Positions 15,349-25,201 of a stretch of DNA of 64,000 nucleotides are shown one piece after another (position 1 is the stretch's first letter; every line of letters starts with the position of its first letter). The translations under genes were made by a program, and so were the position numbers. The notes under the pieces were generated by a model, which saw only the letters and a program-made list of their open reading frames with translations, was not told the DNA's origin and did no database searches. Source of the stretch: Limosilactobacillus reuteri (GTDB taxonomy: Bacteria > Bacillota > Bacilli > Lactobacillales > Lactobacillaceae); contig NZ_CP139478.1 of NCBI RefSeq assembly GCF_034259105.1, forward strand, positions 106,001-170,000, read 5' to 3'.

Positions 15349-16073
15349 ATGAATCCTGAACAATTTCAACAAGCATTAGCTGATCATGGTATCACCTTAT
15401 CAGCAGAACAAATGCAACAATTTGCTGACTATTACCAATTATTAGTTGAAACTAATGAACATGTAAATTTGACACGGATTACTGAAAAGAATGAAGTGTA
15501 TTTAAAACATTTTTATGACTCAATTACAGGAACGTTTGCTGAACCACGCTTAGAGTGCGAAAAACTGACATTATGTGATATCGGTGCGGGGCTGGCTTTC
15601 CTTCCTTACCGTTGAAGATCGCTTTTCCACAATTAAAGGTAACGATTGTCGATTCGTTAAATAAGCGGATTGCTTTTCTTGAAGACTTAGTTACCAAGCT
15701 CGGTTTAACTGACGTTACATTGATCCATGATCGGGCAGAAACTTTTAGTGCCAAGAACAGTCCATATCGAGAGAAATTTGATATCGTTACCGCCCGCGCA
15801 GTTGCCCGCCTATCAGTTTTAAGCGAATTATGCTTGCCAGCTGTTAAAGTTGGTGGCGAATTTATTGCTTATAAGGCAAGTGCGGCTCCTGAAGAACTTC
15901 AACAGGGCGGGACAGCAATTAAACAACTTGGTGGAAAAGTTCAAAAAACGGTGACATTGACTTTACCAGGAACTGATGGAGAACGTAATATTATTGTGAT
16001 TGATAAGATAAAGGCGACCCCTAAGAAATACCCACGTCGTCCAGGCTTACCAAGTAAAAAACCAATTCAGTAA
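15349..16073 (+). pseudogene. rsmG: rsmG (16S rRNA m7G527 methyltransferase), frameshifted
   Basis: RsmG methylates G527 of 16S rRNA using S-adenosylmethionine. The frame from ATG 15349 (RBS AAAGGAGA) reads normally to LCDIGAG and then becomes LAFLPYR and stop at 15615. One extra G in the G4 run at 15588-15591 would restore [29 protein letters not shown] and a full protein of about 241 residues ending at 16073. The break falls in the SAM-binding GxGxGFPS motif, so the product is probably inactive. It could be a sequencing error in a homopolymer. It heads the noc-parA-parB run. Confidence 0.85.
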
Positions 16074-16090
16074 GATAAGGAGTTGAAAGT

Positions 16091-17059
16091 ATGGCTTTTT
16101 CATTATTTGGTATTGGAAAAAATAATTCCGATAATACAAAAAATAAGGTCGTAGAAGTAAAAATTGATCAAATTATTCCTAATCGTTATCAGCCACGGAA
16201 GGTATTTGATCAAGACGGTATCCGCGAATTAGCACAAACAATTGACGAACACGGGTTGTTACAACCAATTGTTTTACGTGAATACGAGCCAGCAAAATAT
16301 GAAATTATTGCTGGGGAACGCCGATACCGGGCGATGAAGCTCTTAAAGTGGGAAAAAGCGCCAGCGATCATTGAAAAGATGAGTGATCAAGAGACTGCTT
16401 CGCTTGCCCTCATTGAAAATCTGCAACGGTCGCAATTGAGTTCAGTCGAAGAAGCGCAGGCCTACCGACAATTAATGGATCTGAACCATCTTACCCAATC
16501 GCAATTAGCAAAGGGGATGGGGAAGAGTCAGTCCTTTGTTGCTAACAAATTACGGTTGCTGCGTCTGATCACCCCAGTCCAAACAGCTATTTTAGATCAC
16601 CGGATTACGGAACGTCATGGTCGAGCATTATTAGATTTAGATGAAAAACAACAATGTGATATGTTAATGCGGATTGTTAATGAACGGTTAACAGTTCGGC
16701 AGACAGAAGATGAAGTTGCTCGCTTATTAGGGCGTCCGTTACCTTCAGAAATTGCAGAATTAAAAGCAGCCGCTAAGCGCAAAGAATTAGCTTCTATTGA
16801 GGACCATGCTGAAGAAACAGCAGACGTTGAAGAGGTACCAGTAGAAAAGCCTGCAGAAAAGAGGCGCGCTCCTAAACGAAAGACAGCTAAGAAGGCCCGA
16901 AGCAAAAAAACTCAGCAGGCTAATGATGCGCGTTTAGCTTTAAATACGATTAAAAAGTCAATTAAGCTGGCGACAAATGAAGGCTTTGAAATTAAAATGC
17001 ATGAGAAGGAAAACGGCGATACTTATCAATTAACAATTGAGATTCCGAAGAAACAGTAG
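16091..17059 (+). CDS. noc: Nucleoid occlusion protein Noc (ParB family)
   Basis: 322 residues. Noc is a ParB-like CTP-dependent DNA-binding protein that blocks Z-ring assembly over the chromosome. After a short amphipathic N-terminus (MAFSLFGIGKNN), the ParB domain shows IIPNRYQPRKVFD, the CTPase motif AGERRYRAMKLL and NLQRSQLSSVEEA. An HTH follows (LTQSQLAKGMGKSQSFVANKLRLLRL). Residues about 225-275 are a Lys/Arg/Glu-rich linker, longer than in B. subtilis Noc. Its place between rsmG and parA and the presence of a second ParB in the operon support Noc. It lies 17 bases after rsmG with RBS AAGGAG. Confidence 0.9.
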   Translation: MAFSLFGIGKNNSDNTKNKVVEVKIDQIIPNRYQPRKVFDQDGIRELAQTIDEHGLLQPIVLREYEPAKYEIIAGERRYRAMKLLKWEKAPAIIEKMSDQETASLALIENLQRSQLSSVEEAQAYRQLMDLNHLTQSQLAKGMGKSQSFVANKLRLLRLITPVQTAILDHRITERHGRALLDLDEKQQCDMLMRIVNERLTVRQTEDEVARLLGRPLPSEIAELKAAAKRKELASIEDHAEETADVEEVPVEKPAEKRRAPKRKTAKKARSKKTQQANDARLALNTIKKSIKLATNEGFEIKMHEKENGDTYQLTIEIPKKQ

Positions 17060-17071
17060 GGAGGCCAAAAA

Positions 17072-17842
17072 ATGGGTTCTGTAATTGCCCTTGCAAATCA
17101 AAAAGGCGGTGTTGGTAAAACAACAACGAGTGTTAATTTGGGTGCATGCTTAGCTGAGACTGGCCAGCGCGTCTTATTAATTGATCTTGATCCTCAAGGA
17201 AATGCAACTAGTGGTTTGGGCGTTGAAAAACAGAATATTAAGCAAAGTATTTATGACGTTTTAATTAATGAAGTGCCATTAGAGGATGTCATTCAAAAGA
17301 CAAGTCACGTAGGAGTTGATATTGCTCCCACAACAATTGCTTTATCCGGGGCCGAAGTAGAATTAACTAATTTAATGGCCCGGGAAACACGGCTTAAAGA
17401 TTCGTTTGGTGAAATTCGTCAAAAATATGATTTTATTTTAATCGATTGCCCACCATCCTTGGGGCTCCTGACGATTAATGCATTTACTGCTTGTGACTCA
17501 ATTCTGATTCCTGTCCAAAGTGAATATTATGCCTTGGAAGGATTAAGTCAGCTTTTAAATACCATCAAGCTTGTTCGTAAACACTTCAATCCGCAACTTA
17601 AGATTGAAGGGGTCCTTTTGACAATGTTTGATCGGCGCACAAACCTTGGACAACAGGTAAATTCTGAGGTCAAAAAGTTTTTTGGGGACCAGGTTTATGA
17701 TACGATTATCCCTCGTAATGTTCGTTTATCGGAGGCACCTAGTCACGGCTTAGCAATTATTGATTATGATAAAAATTCAACGGGGGCGCACGTCTACCAA
17801 CAATTAGCAAAGGAAGTGTTGGCTAACCATGGCAAAGAATAA
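17072..17842 (+). CDS. parA: Chromosome partitioning ATPase ParA (Soj)
   Basis: 256 residues. Deviant Walker A ANQKGGVGKTTTSVNLG at residues 7-23, Walker A' LIDLDPQGNATSGLG and Walker B FILIDCPPSLGLLTINA are intact. ParA/Soj works with ParB in origin segregation and in control of DnaA. The C-terminal EAPSHGLAIIDYDKNSTGAHVY is typical of the Soj subgroup. RBS GGGAGG lies 8 bases before ATG, 12 bases after noc, and the gene overlaps parB by 14 bases. Confidence 0.96.
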   Translation: MGSVIALANQKGGVGKTTTSVNLGACLAETGQRVLLIDLDPQGNATSGLGVEKQNIKQSIYDVLINEVPLEDVIQKTSHVGVDIAPTTIALSGAEVELTNLMARETRLKDSFGEIRQKYDFILIDCPPSLGLLTINAFTACDSILIPVQSEYYALEGLSQLLNTIKLVRKHFNPQLKIEGVLLTMFDRRTNLGQQVNSEVKKFFGDQVYDTIIPRNVRLSEAPSHGLAIIDYDKNSTGAHVYQQLAKEVLANHGKE

Positions 17843-18713
17843 AAAAGGTGGGCTTGGCCGAGGTATTGAAGCCCTCTTTGCAGAAAATGAAGTAACTGAA
17901 CTTGCGGATGAAACGGTTCAAGATATCAAGCTATCGTTAATTCATCCTAATCCCTATCAACCACGGCGAACGTTTGATAAAGAGGCGTTGGCAGAGTTAG
18001 CTTCATCGATTGAAAAATCAGGGGTGTTTCAACCAATTATTCTGCGACAAACGGATCCAAAAATTAACCGTTATGAGCTAATCGCTGGGGAGCGACGGTT
18101 TAGGGCTTCTAAGATCGCCAAACAGAAAACTATCCCAGCAATTGTGCGTAAGATGAGCGATGACCAGATGATGGAAATCGCGGTTCTCGAAAACCTTCAA
18201 CGTGAAGACCTTACACCACTTGAAGAAGCGCAAGCCTACCAGATGTTAATGGATAAATTGTCATTAACACAGGCACAGGTGGCAAGCAGACTAGGAAAGA
18301 GTCGGCCTTATATTGCCAATTACTTGCGATTACTAGGGTTACCAAAAGTGATCAAAGAGTTTCTTAATACTGGCAAACTATCGATGGGTCAAGCACGGAC
18401 AATTCTCGGTTTAAAAGATAAGACAAAACTTGTTCCGCTTGCCCAACGAGCTGTCGAACAAAATCTTACAGTGCGACAATTAGAAGAGATTGTAACGCAG
18501 ACTAATGGAACGGCCAAAAAGAAAGAAGAACGGCGGACGCAACGAAAACCAATCTATATTCGAGAAGCTGAATCACAGTTGCAGAGTAAATTTGGTACAA
18601 AAGTTGCTGTCGCGCAAAGTCGGAAAAAAGGCGCAGGAAAGATCGAAATACCTTATACGTCAAATGAAGACTTTACTCGAATTCTTGAATTATTAAATAT
18701 AACCTTAGATTAA
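17829..18713 (+). CDS. parB: Chromosome partitioning protein ParB (Spo0J)
   Basis: 294 residues, the normal length. N-terminal GGLGRGIEALF, the ParB/Srx domain with LIHPNPYQPRRTFD, the CTP-binding AGERRFRASKIA, NLQREDLTPLEEAQAY and the HTH LTQAQVASRLGKSRPYIANYLRLL are all clear. It binds parS sites and loads SMC. Its start lies inside the 3' end of parA. No full parS palindrome was found in the window, only reversed half-sites at 15309-15331. Confidence 0.96.
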   Translation: MAKNKKGGLGRGIEALFAENEVTELADETVQDIKLSLIHPNPYQPRRTFDKEALAELASSIEKSGVFQPIILRQTDPKINRYELIAGERRFRASKIAKQKTIPAIVRKMSDDQMMEIAVLENLQREDLTPLEEAQAYQMLMDKLSLTQAQVASRLGKSRPYIANYLRLLGLPKVIKEFLNTGKLSMGQARTILGLKDKTKLVPLAQRAVEQNLTVRQLEEIVTQTNGTAKKKEERRTQRKPIYIREAESQLQSKFGTKVAVAQSRKKGAGKIEIPYTSNEDFTRILELLNITLD

Positions 18714-18726
18714 GGAGGAATAACTC

Positions 18727-18924
18727 ATGGCAGCATATGATAAAGGTGACATTGTAATGATGAAAAAGGCTCACCCGTGTGGAACTAACCGCTGGAAGAT
18801 TACACGAGTGGGTGCAGATATTAAAATTGAATGCCAAGGCTGTGGTCATATTGTCATGATGACCCGTCAAAAATTTGATAAGGGATTAAAAAAGGTTATC
18901 GAAAAAGCGGATCAAGATGATTAA
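18727..18924 (+). CDS. DUF951 family small protein
   Basis: 65 residues (MAAYDKGDIVMMKKAHPCGTNRWKITRVGADIKIECQGCGHIVMM). This short family is found in Firmicutes next to parB and ychF, as here. It contains a CGT...CQGCGH arrangement of cysteines that may bind metal; the function is unknown. RBS AAGGAGG, 7 bases before ATG. Confidence 0.9.
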   Translation: MAAYDKGDIVMMKKAHPCGTNRWKITRVGADIKIECQGCGHIVMMTRQKFDKGLKKVIEKADQDD

Positions 18925-19007
18925 TATTTTTAATGATTGATGATCACAAATAACTAATTGTAGATTAAAATAATAAATGATTAATTGAAAAGGAAAGTGA
19001 ACAATTT

Positions 19008-20105
19008 ATGTCATTAACTGCAGGAATCGTTGGCTTGCCAAACGTTGGTAAATCAACACTTTTTAACGCAATTACTAAAGCTGGTGCCGAAATGGCTAAC
19101 TACCCATTTGCAACAATCGATCCCAATGTGGGGATGGTTGAAGTTCCAGATAGTCGACTTGACCGGATCCAGGAATTAATTCCAGCGAAGAAGATCGTCC
19201 CAACTACCTTTGAATTTACCGATATTGCCGGAATTGTTAAGGGTGCTAGTAAAGGTGAAGGGCTTGGGAACAAGTTCTTGGAAAATATTCGTCAAACTGA
19301 TGCAATTGTTCATGTTGTGCGAGCATTTGATGATAATGATATTACTAGTGTTTCTGGTAAAGTGGATCCAATTGAAGATATCGATACTATCAACTTAGAA
19401 TTAGTAATGGCTGACTTAGATGCTGTTAATAAGCGCTTGGCAAAAGTACAGCGGGCTGCTAAGGGTCGTGATAAGGATGCTTTAGCAGAATTAGAAGTGC
19501 TCAATAAGATTAAACCAGTTCTTGAAGATGGCAAGGGTGTTCGCTCAATTGATTTTAGCGATGATGAACAAAAGATTGTCAAAGGGCTTTTCTTGCTAAC
19601 AAGTAAACCAGTCTTATACGTTGCTAACATTGCCGAAGAAGATATGGCAGATCCAGATAGCAACAAATACATGGATGCAATTAAAGAACACGTAAAAGAT
19701 GACGGAGAAGTTATTGGTGTCGCAGCGGCTGCTGAAGAACAAATTGCCGAAATGGATGAAGCAGATAAGGCTGATTTTCTTGAAATGGAAGGCGTTACAG
19801 AACCGGGATTGAACCGGTTGATTCGGGCAGCGTACAAGCTCTTAGGCTTGGAAACCTTCTTTACTGCTGGTGGGCCTGAAACGCGGGCTTGGACTTACAA
19901 GAAGGGCACAAAGGCTCCACAAGCAGCGGGAATTATTCACTCTGATTTTGAACGTGGGTTTATCCGGGCCGAAGTAATGAGCTTTGAAGATCTTGATGAA
20001 TTAGGTTCTGAATCAGCGGTAAAGGAAGCGGGAAAGCTCCGTCTTGAAGGAAAAGATTACGTAATGCAAGATGGGGATATTGTTGAATTCCGGTTCAACG
20101 TTTAA
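19008..20105 (+). CDS. ychF: Redox-regulated ATPase YchF (Obg-like)
   Basis: 365 residues. G1 GLPNVGKST at residues 9-17, G3 FTDIAGIVKGASKGEGLG, and in place of the usual NKxD a YVANIAEED, which explains ATP preference in this family. The C-terminal TGS domain holds LETFFTAGGPETRAWT and HSDFERGFIRAEV. YchF binds ribosomes and is involved in stress responses. It has its own AAGGAAAG RBS 83 bases after DUF951. Confidence 0.96.
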   Translation: MSLTAGIVGLPNVGKSTLFNAITKAGAEMANYPFATIDPNVGMVEVPDSRLDRIQELIPAKKIVPTTFEFTDIAGIVKGASKGEGLGNKFLENIRQTDAIVHVVRAFDDNDITSVSGKVDPIEDIDTINLELVMADLDAVNKRLAKVQRAAKGRDKDALAELEVLNKIKPVLEDGKGVRSIDFSDDEQKIVKGLFLLTSKPVLYVANIAEEDMADPDSNKYMDAIKEHVKDDGEVIGVAAAAEEQIAEMDEADKADFLEMEGVTEPGLNRLIRAAYKLLGLETFFTAGGPETRAWTYKKGTKAPQAAGIIHSDFERGFIRAEVMSFEDLDELGSESAVKEAGKLRLEGKDYVMQDGDIVEFRFNV

Positions 20106-20137
20106 ACCTCTGAGGATAAGAGAGGAGTAGTTTTATA

Positions 20138-20908
20138 GTGAGTGAAGAACAACCACGGAATGCACAAGCCGGCCAACGTCAAAAACGATTAGAAAAGGAA
20201 CGTCGGCAAGCAAATGGGAATGCTTTTAGCAACTATGATCTAACACGAAAAAATGAAGATTTTATGTATCAATTAAATAAACAGTTGGATCGTCTCGGTG
20301 TTCCTTCTGATAAGAAAGACCCAATGCTAAAGGAAACCATTGATAAATTGCTAGTAGGACAAAAGAAGGGACAAACTGCGCGGGCATTATTTGGTACGCC
20401 AACTGAATATGCTAAAGAATTGAAGAATCCTAAGCCAACTCCTGCTGAAGCAAGTAAGCAATCAATTAAGTTATTGGCAATTGATAATATGCTGATTTTC
20501 TTAAGTATCTTTACGTTTATGTTTGGTTTAATGTTTTGGTTATCACCAGCTGCAATGCAAACAAAGAATGCTGGAAGTAGTGGTATTACCGCAATCTTAA
20601 TCGTAGCAATCACTGGAGGGTTGATTTTTGGTTATGTGGCTACCCAGGTTCAACCGCAAATTAATAAGAAGGGTAAACGGGTAAGCAAGAAGCCATTATG
20701 GCAACGGATTCTTTTAATCGTTGCCGGGTTAGCAGCTTGGTTAATTATTTACATGCTTGTAAGTATGTTGCCAAATGTAATCAACCCACGGCTTAATCCA
20801 TGGGTCTACATTGGCATCGGAGTTATTACTTTCATTGGGGATATGTACTTCCGGTCTAGATTCCATGTTACAGGCTCCCTTTATGGTAATCGTGCGCCGC
20901 GGCGTTAA
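20138..20908 (+). CDS. DUF1129 family membrane protein
   Basis: 256 residues, starting at GTG 20138 after RBS AGAGAGGAG. Residues 1-110 are charged and soluble (KRLEKERRQANGN, a helical domain). Four hydrophobic segments follow at about 115-140, 152-170, 190-212 and 218-238. This family often follows ychF in lactobacilli. Function is unknown. It may share the ychF transcript. Confidence 0.8.
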   Translation: MSEEQPRNAQAGQRQKRLEKERRQANGNAFSNYDLTRKNEDFMYQLNKQLDRLGVPSDKKDPMLKETIDKLLVGQKKGQTARALFGTPTEYAKELKNPKPTPAEASKQSIKLLAIDNMLIFLSIFTFMFGLMFWLSPAAMQTKNAGSSGITAILIVAITGGLIFGYVATQVQPQINKKGKRVSKKPLWQRILLIVAGLAAWLIIYMLVSMLPNVINPRLNPWVYIGIGVITFIGDMYFRSRFHVTGSLYGNRAPRR

Positions 20909-20956
20909 AATATTTTAGCAACGGAACTATTTGCCAGGCTATCTTTTAAAATAAAT

Positions 20957-20997
20957 GAGGGTGAGAAAAAGGTGAAAATTTTTCTCGCCCTTTTATT
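20957..20997 (+). terminator. Terminator after the DUF1129 gene
   Basis: AGGGTGAGAAAAA (20958-20970) pairs with TTTTTCTCGCCC (20979-20990), then TTTTATTT. Confidence 0.8.
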
Positions 20998-21031
20998 TCG
21001 CTCTTTTTTGAAATAAATTTCTGTAAATATA

Positions 21032-21089
21032 TGGACAAATGTTCAATAGATTGTTAAGATATATACGTAAACTTATGAAAACGCATTCA
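21032..21089 (+). promoter_or_regulatory. deo operon promoter with DeoR-type operator and cre
   Basis: TGGACA (21032-21037), 17 bases and TAAGAT (21055-21060) form a promoter. TGGACAAATGTTCAAT (21032-21047) overlaps its -35 and shares CAAATGTTCAA with the operator at 11613. TGAAAACGCATTCA (21076-21089) matches the cre consensus with one mismatch just downstream of the start. This predicts DeoR repression relieved by deoxyribose phosphate, plus CcpA repression. Confidence 0.65.
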
Positions 21090-21113
21090 AAGATGAGAGG
21101 AGATCATATTATT

Positions 21114-21788
21114 ATGAAGTTAACACAAGCGCAATTAGCAAAATACATGGATCACACAATGCTTAAACCAGAAGCTACCCCCGAAATGATTGATAAGACA
21201 GTTGAAGAAGCTCGTAAATACAATACAGCTTCAGTTTGTATCAATCCTTACTGGGTTAAGCGAGTTCATGAAGGATTAGAAGGTACTGATATTAACACTT
21301 GTACAGTTATCGGCTTCCCTCTCGGTGCAACTTCAACAGAAAGCAAAGTTTTTGAAACTAAGCAGGCAATTGAAGATGGCGCCGATGAAATTGATATGGT
21401 TATCAATATCGGTGAATTAAAAGCAGGAAATGATGATGCGGTTGTTGCTGATATTAAGGCGGTTGCTGATGCTACTCACGAAAAGGGTAAACTTCTTAAA
21501 GTTATTATTGAAAATGCTCTTCTTACTGACGAAGAAAAAGCACGTGCAAGTAAGCTTACTGTAAAAGGTGATGCTGACTTTGTAAAGACTTCAACTGGTT
21601 TTTCAACTTCAGGAGCGAAGGTAGACGACGTTAAGATTATGCGTGAAGCAGTTGGACCAGACTTTAAGATTAAGGCAGCTGGTGGAATTCACAGCCTTCA
21701 AGAAGCTTACGATATGATTGAAGCTGGTGCTAACCGTTTAGGTGTTTCCGCTTCTGTTCAAATCTTAGAAGAAGCCGCAAAACAATAA
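21114..21788 (+). CDS. deoC: Deoxyribose-phosphate aldolase
   Basis: 224 residues from ATG 21114 (RBS GAGAGGAG; the longer frame from 21039 starts inside the promoter). It cleaves 2-deoxyribose 5-phosphate to glyceraldehyde 3-phosphate and acetaldehyde. [10 protein letters not shown] near the N-terminus, [29 protein letters not shown], the Schiff-base lysine in [10 protein letters not shown] and IKAAGGIHS are conserved. It is the first gene of the deo operon. Confidence 0.96.
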   Translation: MKLTQAQLAKYMDHTMLKPEATPEMIDKTVEEARKYNTASVCINPYWVKRVHEGLEGTDINTCTVIGFPLGATSTESKVFETKQAIEDGADEIDMVINIGELKAGNDDAVVADIKAVADATHEKGKLLKVIIENALLTDEEKARASKLTVKGDADFVKTSTGFSTSGAKVDDVKIMREAVGPDFKIKAAGGIHSLQEAYDMIEAGANRLGVSASVQILEEAAKQ

Positions 21789-21840
21789 GAATAAAGTTTA
21801 ATTACTAATCTTAATTTACAGAAATAGGAGGAGTCGGAAA

Positions 21841-23034
21841 ATGTCATATAAACGTGTTTTTGTTATTGTAATGGACTCAGTTGGTACAGGTGCTGCTCAT
21901 GACGCCGCAAAGTTTGATGATGTTGGATCAGATACGCTTGGCCACGTTGGTGAGTATTACAAAGGTGCCTTGAAGCTACCAAACCTTGGTAAATTAGGGA
22001 TTAGTAATTTGCGTGATACTCCGATTGAAGGGGTTCCAGTTGCTGATCCAGCTATTGGTGATTACGGTAAGATGGAAGAAGTTTCTGCCGGAAAAGATAG
22101 CATGGACGGTCACTGGGAAATGATGGGCTTGCCAGTAATGAAGCCATTATCAACGTTCCCAAATGGTTTTCCACAAGAAATCGTTGATAAGCTTGAAAAA
22201 TTCTCAGGACGAAAAGTTATTGTTAATAAGCCATACTCAGGAACAGAAGTAATTCATGATTATGGTGAACGCCAAATGGAGACCGGAGAATTAATTCTCT
22301 ACACGTCTGGTGATTCAGTAATGCAGATTGCTGCTCATGAAGATGTTATTCCAGTTGAGGAACTCTACAAGATTTGTGAATATGCTCGGACACTTGTTAA
22401 TGGTCCAGAATATACTGTTGGTCGGATTATTGCCCGTCCATATGTTGGCCCAGATAAAGACCACTTTACCCGGACTGCTAATCGACATGACTTTAGTTTG
22501 AAGCCAATTGGTGAGACTGATATGGATCGCCTCCGTGCAGCTGGTTACGATGTAATTGGTGTTGGTAAGATTAATGATATCTTCTCTGGTGAAGGGATCG
22601 ATAAAGGATACCATAACGAAAGCAACATGGACGGAATGGATCATGTTGATGAAGTAATGAAGCAAGACTTTACCGGTTTCTGCTTCACAAACTTGGTCGA
22701 TTTTGATGCAATGTATGGTCACCGTCGTAATCCAAAGGGCTTTGGTCAAGCATTAATGGACTTTGATAAGCGTTTAGGCAAAGTTCTTGATGAAATGAAG
22801 CCAGATGATCTTTTGATGGTAACTGCTGATCACGGTAATGACCCTGGCTTTAAGGGAACTGATCATACTCGTGAAAATGTTCCATTGTTGGTTTACTCTC
22901 CTTCAATGAATAAACCAAATCAATCCCTTGGGCTGCGGAAGACATTCTCAGACCTTGGTGCAACTATCTTAGAGAACTTTAACGTTGAACCAGTAAAGGG
23001 TACCAGCTTCTACAAGGAAATTAGTAACGATTAA
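21841..23034 (+). CDS. deoB: Phosphopentomutase
   Basis: 397 residues, full length. It interconverts (deoxy)ribose 1-phosphate and 5-phosphate. The alkaline-phosphatase fold metal sites show as [15 protein letters not shown] near the N-terminus, [14 protein letters not shown] and [20 protein letters not shown] near the C-terminus. It lies 52 bases after deoC with RBS AGGAGG and feeds DeoC. Confidence 0.96.
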   Translation: MSYKRVFVIVMDSVGTGAAHDAAKFDDVGSDTLGHVGEYYKGALKLPNLGKLGISNLRDTPIEGVPVADPAIGDYGKMEEVSAGKDSMDGHWEMMGLPVMKPLSTFPNGFPQEIVDKLEKFSGRKVIVNKPYSGTEVIHDYGERQMETGELILYTSGDSVMQIAAHEDVIPVEELYKICEYARTLVNGPEYTVGRIIARPYVGPDKDHFTRTANRHDFSLKPIGETDMDRLRAAGYDVIGVGKINDIFSGEGIDKGYHNESNMDGMDHVDEVMKQDFTGFCFTNLVDFDAMYGHRRNPKGFGQALMDFDKRLGKVLDEMKPDDLLMVTADHGNDPGFKGTDHTRENVPLLVYSPSMNKPNQSLGLRKTFSDLGATILENFNVEPVKGTSFYKEISND

Positions 23035-23059
23035 GATTAATTAAGGAAAGGGGCGAAAC

Positions 23060-24361
23060 ATGATGCGAATGGTTGATATCATTGACACCAAAAGAAATGG
23101 CGGAGTCCTAAGCGATGAGCAATTACAGTTCTTTGTTGATGGCGTCGTTAATGGAACGATTCCTGACTATCAAATCAGTGCTCTCCTTATGGCAATCTAC
23201 TTCCAGGGGATGACCAAAGAAGAACAGACGAGCCTAACAATGAAGATGATGGAGTCTGGTGAACGATTAGACTTGAGCCGAATCCCTGGAATTAAAGTTG
23301 ATAAACATTCAACGGGTGGTGTTGGTGATAAAGTGAGTTTGCCACTTGCAGCAATGGTCGCCGCTACAGGAATTCCGGTTCCAATGATTTCAGGTCGTGG
23401 CCTTGGTCATACAGGAGGCACGCTTGACAAGTTGGAAGCAATTCCGGGATTTCGGGTAGAACTTTCCGAAGATGAATTCATTAATCAAGTTGCCAAAGAA
23501 AAATTAGCAATCGTAGGTGCGACTGGTGAGGTTGCGCCAGCAGATAAGAAGATCTATGGATTACGGGATGTTACTGACACTGTTGACTCAATTCCGTTAA
23601 TTGCTAGTTCAATTATGAGTAAGAAGATTGCTTCTGGAACAGATGCGCTTGTAATTGATGTAAAAACTGGTACTGGTGCCTTTATGAAGATGCTTGATCA
23701 ATCAAGACTACTGGCTAAAGCCTTGGTTGAGATTGGTAAACAAGCAGGATTAAAGTGCATGGCAGTAATTTCAGATATGAATCAGCCGCTTGGAAATAAA
23801 ATTGGTAATGCACTTGAAATTGAAGAATCAATTGATGTCTTAAAAGGAAAGGGCCCAAAAGATCTTACCGAATTAGTTCTGACGCTTGGTAGTTATATGG
23901 TTGTAATGGGTGAAAAAGCACAAAATACTACTGAGGCACGAAAGATGTTAGAGCAAACTATTCAGGATAGATCAGCCCTGGAACGGTTTGCGGCAATGAT
24001 AGAAGCGCAAGGTGGAGATCCTGCTATTGTTGATAACTACCAATTAATGCCGCAAGCTAAATACAAGATTCCTTTCAAAGCTGATCGGGATGGCGTATTG
24101 ACAAAACTTTCAGCAGATGAAGTTGGAACTGCTAGCATGTTATTAGGAGGCGGCCGTCAAAAAGCAGATGATGCCTTGGATTATAGTGTAGGAATCGAAT
24201 TACACCATAAGCTAGGTGATTACGTTAAAGACGGCGAACCAATTTTAACAATCTATAGTAACCGCCAAGAAATTCCAGACGTGGAACAGTTATTAAGAGA
24301 AAGTATTGAAATTAGTGATAATGGTAAAGTGCCGACGCTAATTCATGAAATTGTTGAATAA
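23060..24361 (+). CDS. pdp: Pyrimidine-nucleoside phosphorylase
   Basis: 433 residues. It splits uridine, thymidine or deoxyuridine into base and pentose 1-phosphate. [37 protein letters not shown], the Lys/Ser substrate residues in [21 protein letters not shown] and [13 protein letters not shown] identify the family. Position after deoB places it in the deo operon. With pyrC, pyrF and pyrE broken, it would be the main route between pyrimidine nucleosides and bases (inference). Confidence 0.95.
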   Translation: MMRMVDIIDTKRNGGVLSDEQLQFFVDGVVNGTIPDYQISALLMAIYFQGMTKEEQTSLTMKMMESGERLDLSRIPGIKVDKHSTGGVGDKVSLPLAAMVAATGIPVPMISGRGLGHTGGTLDKLEAIPGFRVELSEDEFINQVAKEKLAIVGATGEVAPADKKIYGLRDVTDTVDSIPLIASSIMSKKIASGTDALVIDVKTGTGAFMKMLDQSRLLAKALVEIGKQAGLKCMAVISDMNQPLGNKIGNALEIEESIDVLKGKGPKDLTELVLTLGSYMVVMGEKAQNTTEARKMLEQTIQDRSALERFAAMIEAQGGDPAIVDNYQLMPQAKYKIPFKADRDGVLTKLSADEVGTASMLLGGGRQKADDALDYSVGIELHHKLGDYVKDGEPILTIYSNRQEIPDVEQLLRESIEISDNGKVPTLIHEIVE

Positions 24362-24380
24362 AGAGCAGGAGGATATTTCA

Positions 24381-25091
24381 ATGAGTACACATATTAATGC
24401 AAAAATGGGTGATTACGCAGACACTGTATTACTTCCAGGGGATCCGCTGCGTGCAAAATATATTGCAGAAAACTTCCTGGAAAATGTTAAACAAGTAAAT
24501 TCAGTCCGGAATGCCTTTGGTTATACTGGTGAATATAAGGGTCACCGTATTTCAGTACAAGGATCTGGGATGGGAATTCCTTCGATGTCAATTTATATTA
24601 ATGAGTTAGTACGTGAATTTGGTGTTAAAACTATTATCCGGGTTGGTTCTTGTGGCGGAATTGCTCCAGATGTTCATGTTCGCGATGTTCTTCTTGCCCA
24701 AGGTTCTTCAACAGATTCAGCAGTAACGGTAAATACATTTGGGCCAGGATTCCATTATGCACCATTAGCTGATTTCAAGTTGTTAGATACTGCTTACCAT
24801 GTAGCTGGTAAATTAGGTATTGAAACAAAGGTTGGGGATATCTTTGCTGCCGATCGTTTCTACAATGATGAGCTTGATATGGAAAAGCTTCGTGACTATG
24901 GAATTTTAGGGACAGAAATGGAATCGGCTGGACTTTACTTATTAGCTGCTAAGCTTCATTTCCGGGCACTTTCAGTTTTGACTGTTAGTGACTTAATCTT
25001 TGGCGACGAAAAAGCAACCGCTGAAGAACGTGAGCGAACATTTAATGATATGATTAATATTTCGCTTGAAACGGCAATTGCTGGAAAGTAG
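24381..25091 (+). CDS. deoD: Purine-nucleoside phosphorylase, DeoD type
   Basis: 236 residues from ATG 24381 (RBS AGGAGGATAT; the longer frame from 24345 overlaps pdp without an RBS). Hexameric type: [54 protein letters not shown], the [16 protein letters not shown] substrate motif and TVSDLIFG with the catalytic Asp. It handles purine ribo- and deoxyribonucleosides. Last structural gene of the operon. Confidence 0.96.
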   Translation: MSTHINAKMGDYADTVLLPGDPLRAKYIAENFLENVKQVNSVRNAFGYTGEYKGHRISVQGSGMGIPSMSIYINELVREFGVKTIIRVGSCGGIAPDVHVRDVLLAQGSSTDSAVTVNTFGPGFHYAPLADFKLLDTAYHVAGKLGIETKVGDIFAADRFYNDELDMEKLRDYGILGTEMESAGLYLLAAKLHFRALSVLTVSDLIFGDEKATAEERERTFNDMINISLETAIAGK

Positions 25092-25144
25092 CTTCTTGCA
25101 TAAGCTAGAGAGTGCAGTTTATAATAAAATGTGGTTTAGATAAT

Positions 25145-25178
25145 GAAAGAGACTGAGGTAATGCCCAGTCTCTTTTAG
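25145..25178 (+). terminator. Terminator between deoD and deoR
   Basis: AAAGAGACTG (25146-25155) pairs with CAGTCTCTTT (25166-25175), then TT. The regulator follows within 25 bases, so some read-through is likely. Confidence 0.75.
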
Positions 25179-25201
25179 TATGGAGAAAGGAGGAAAGTTA
25201 G

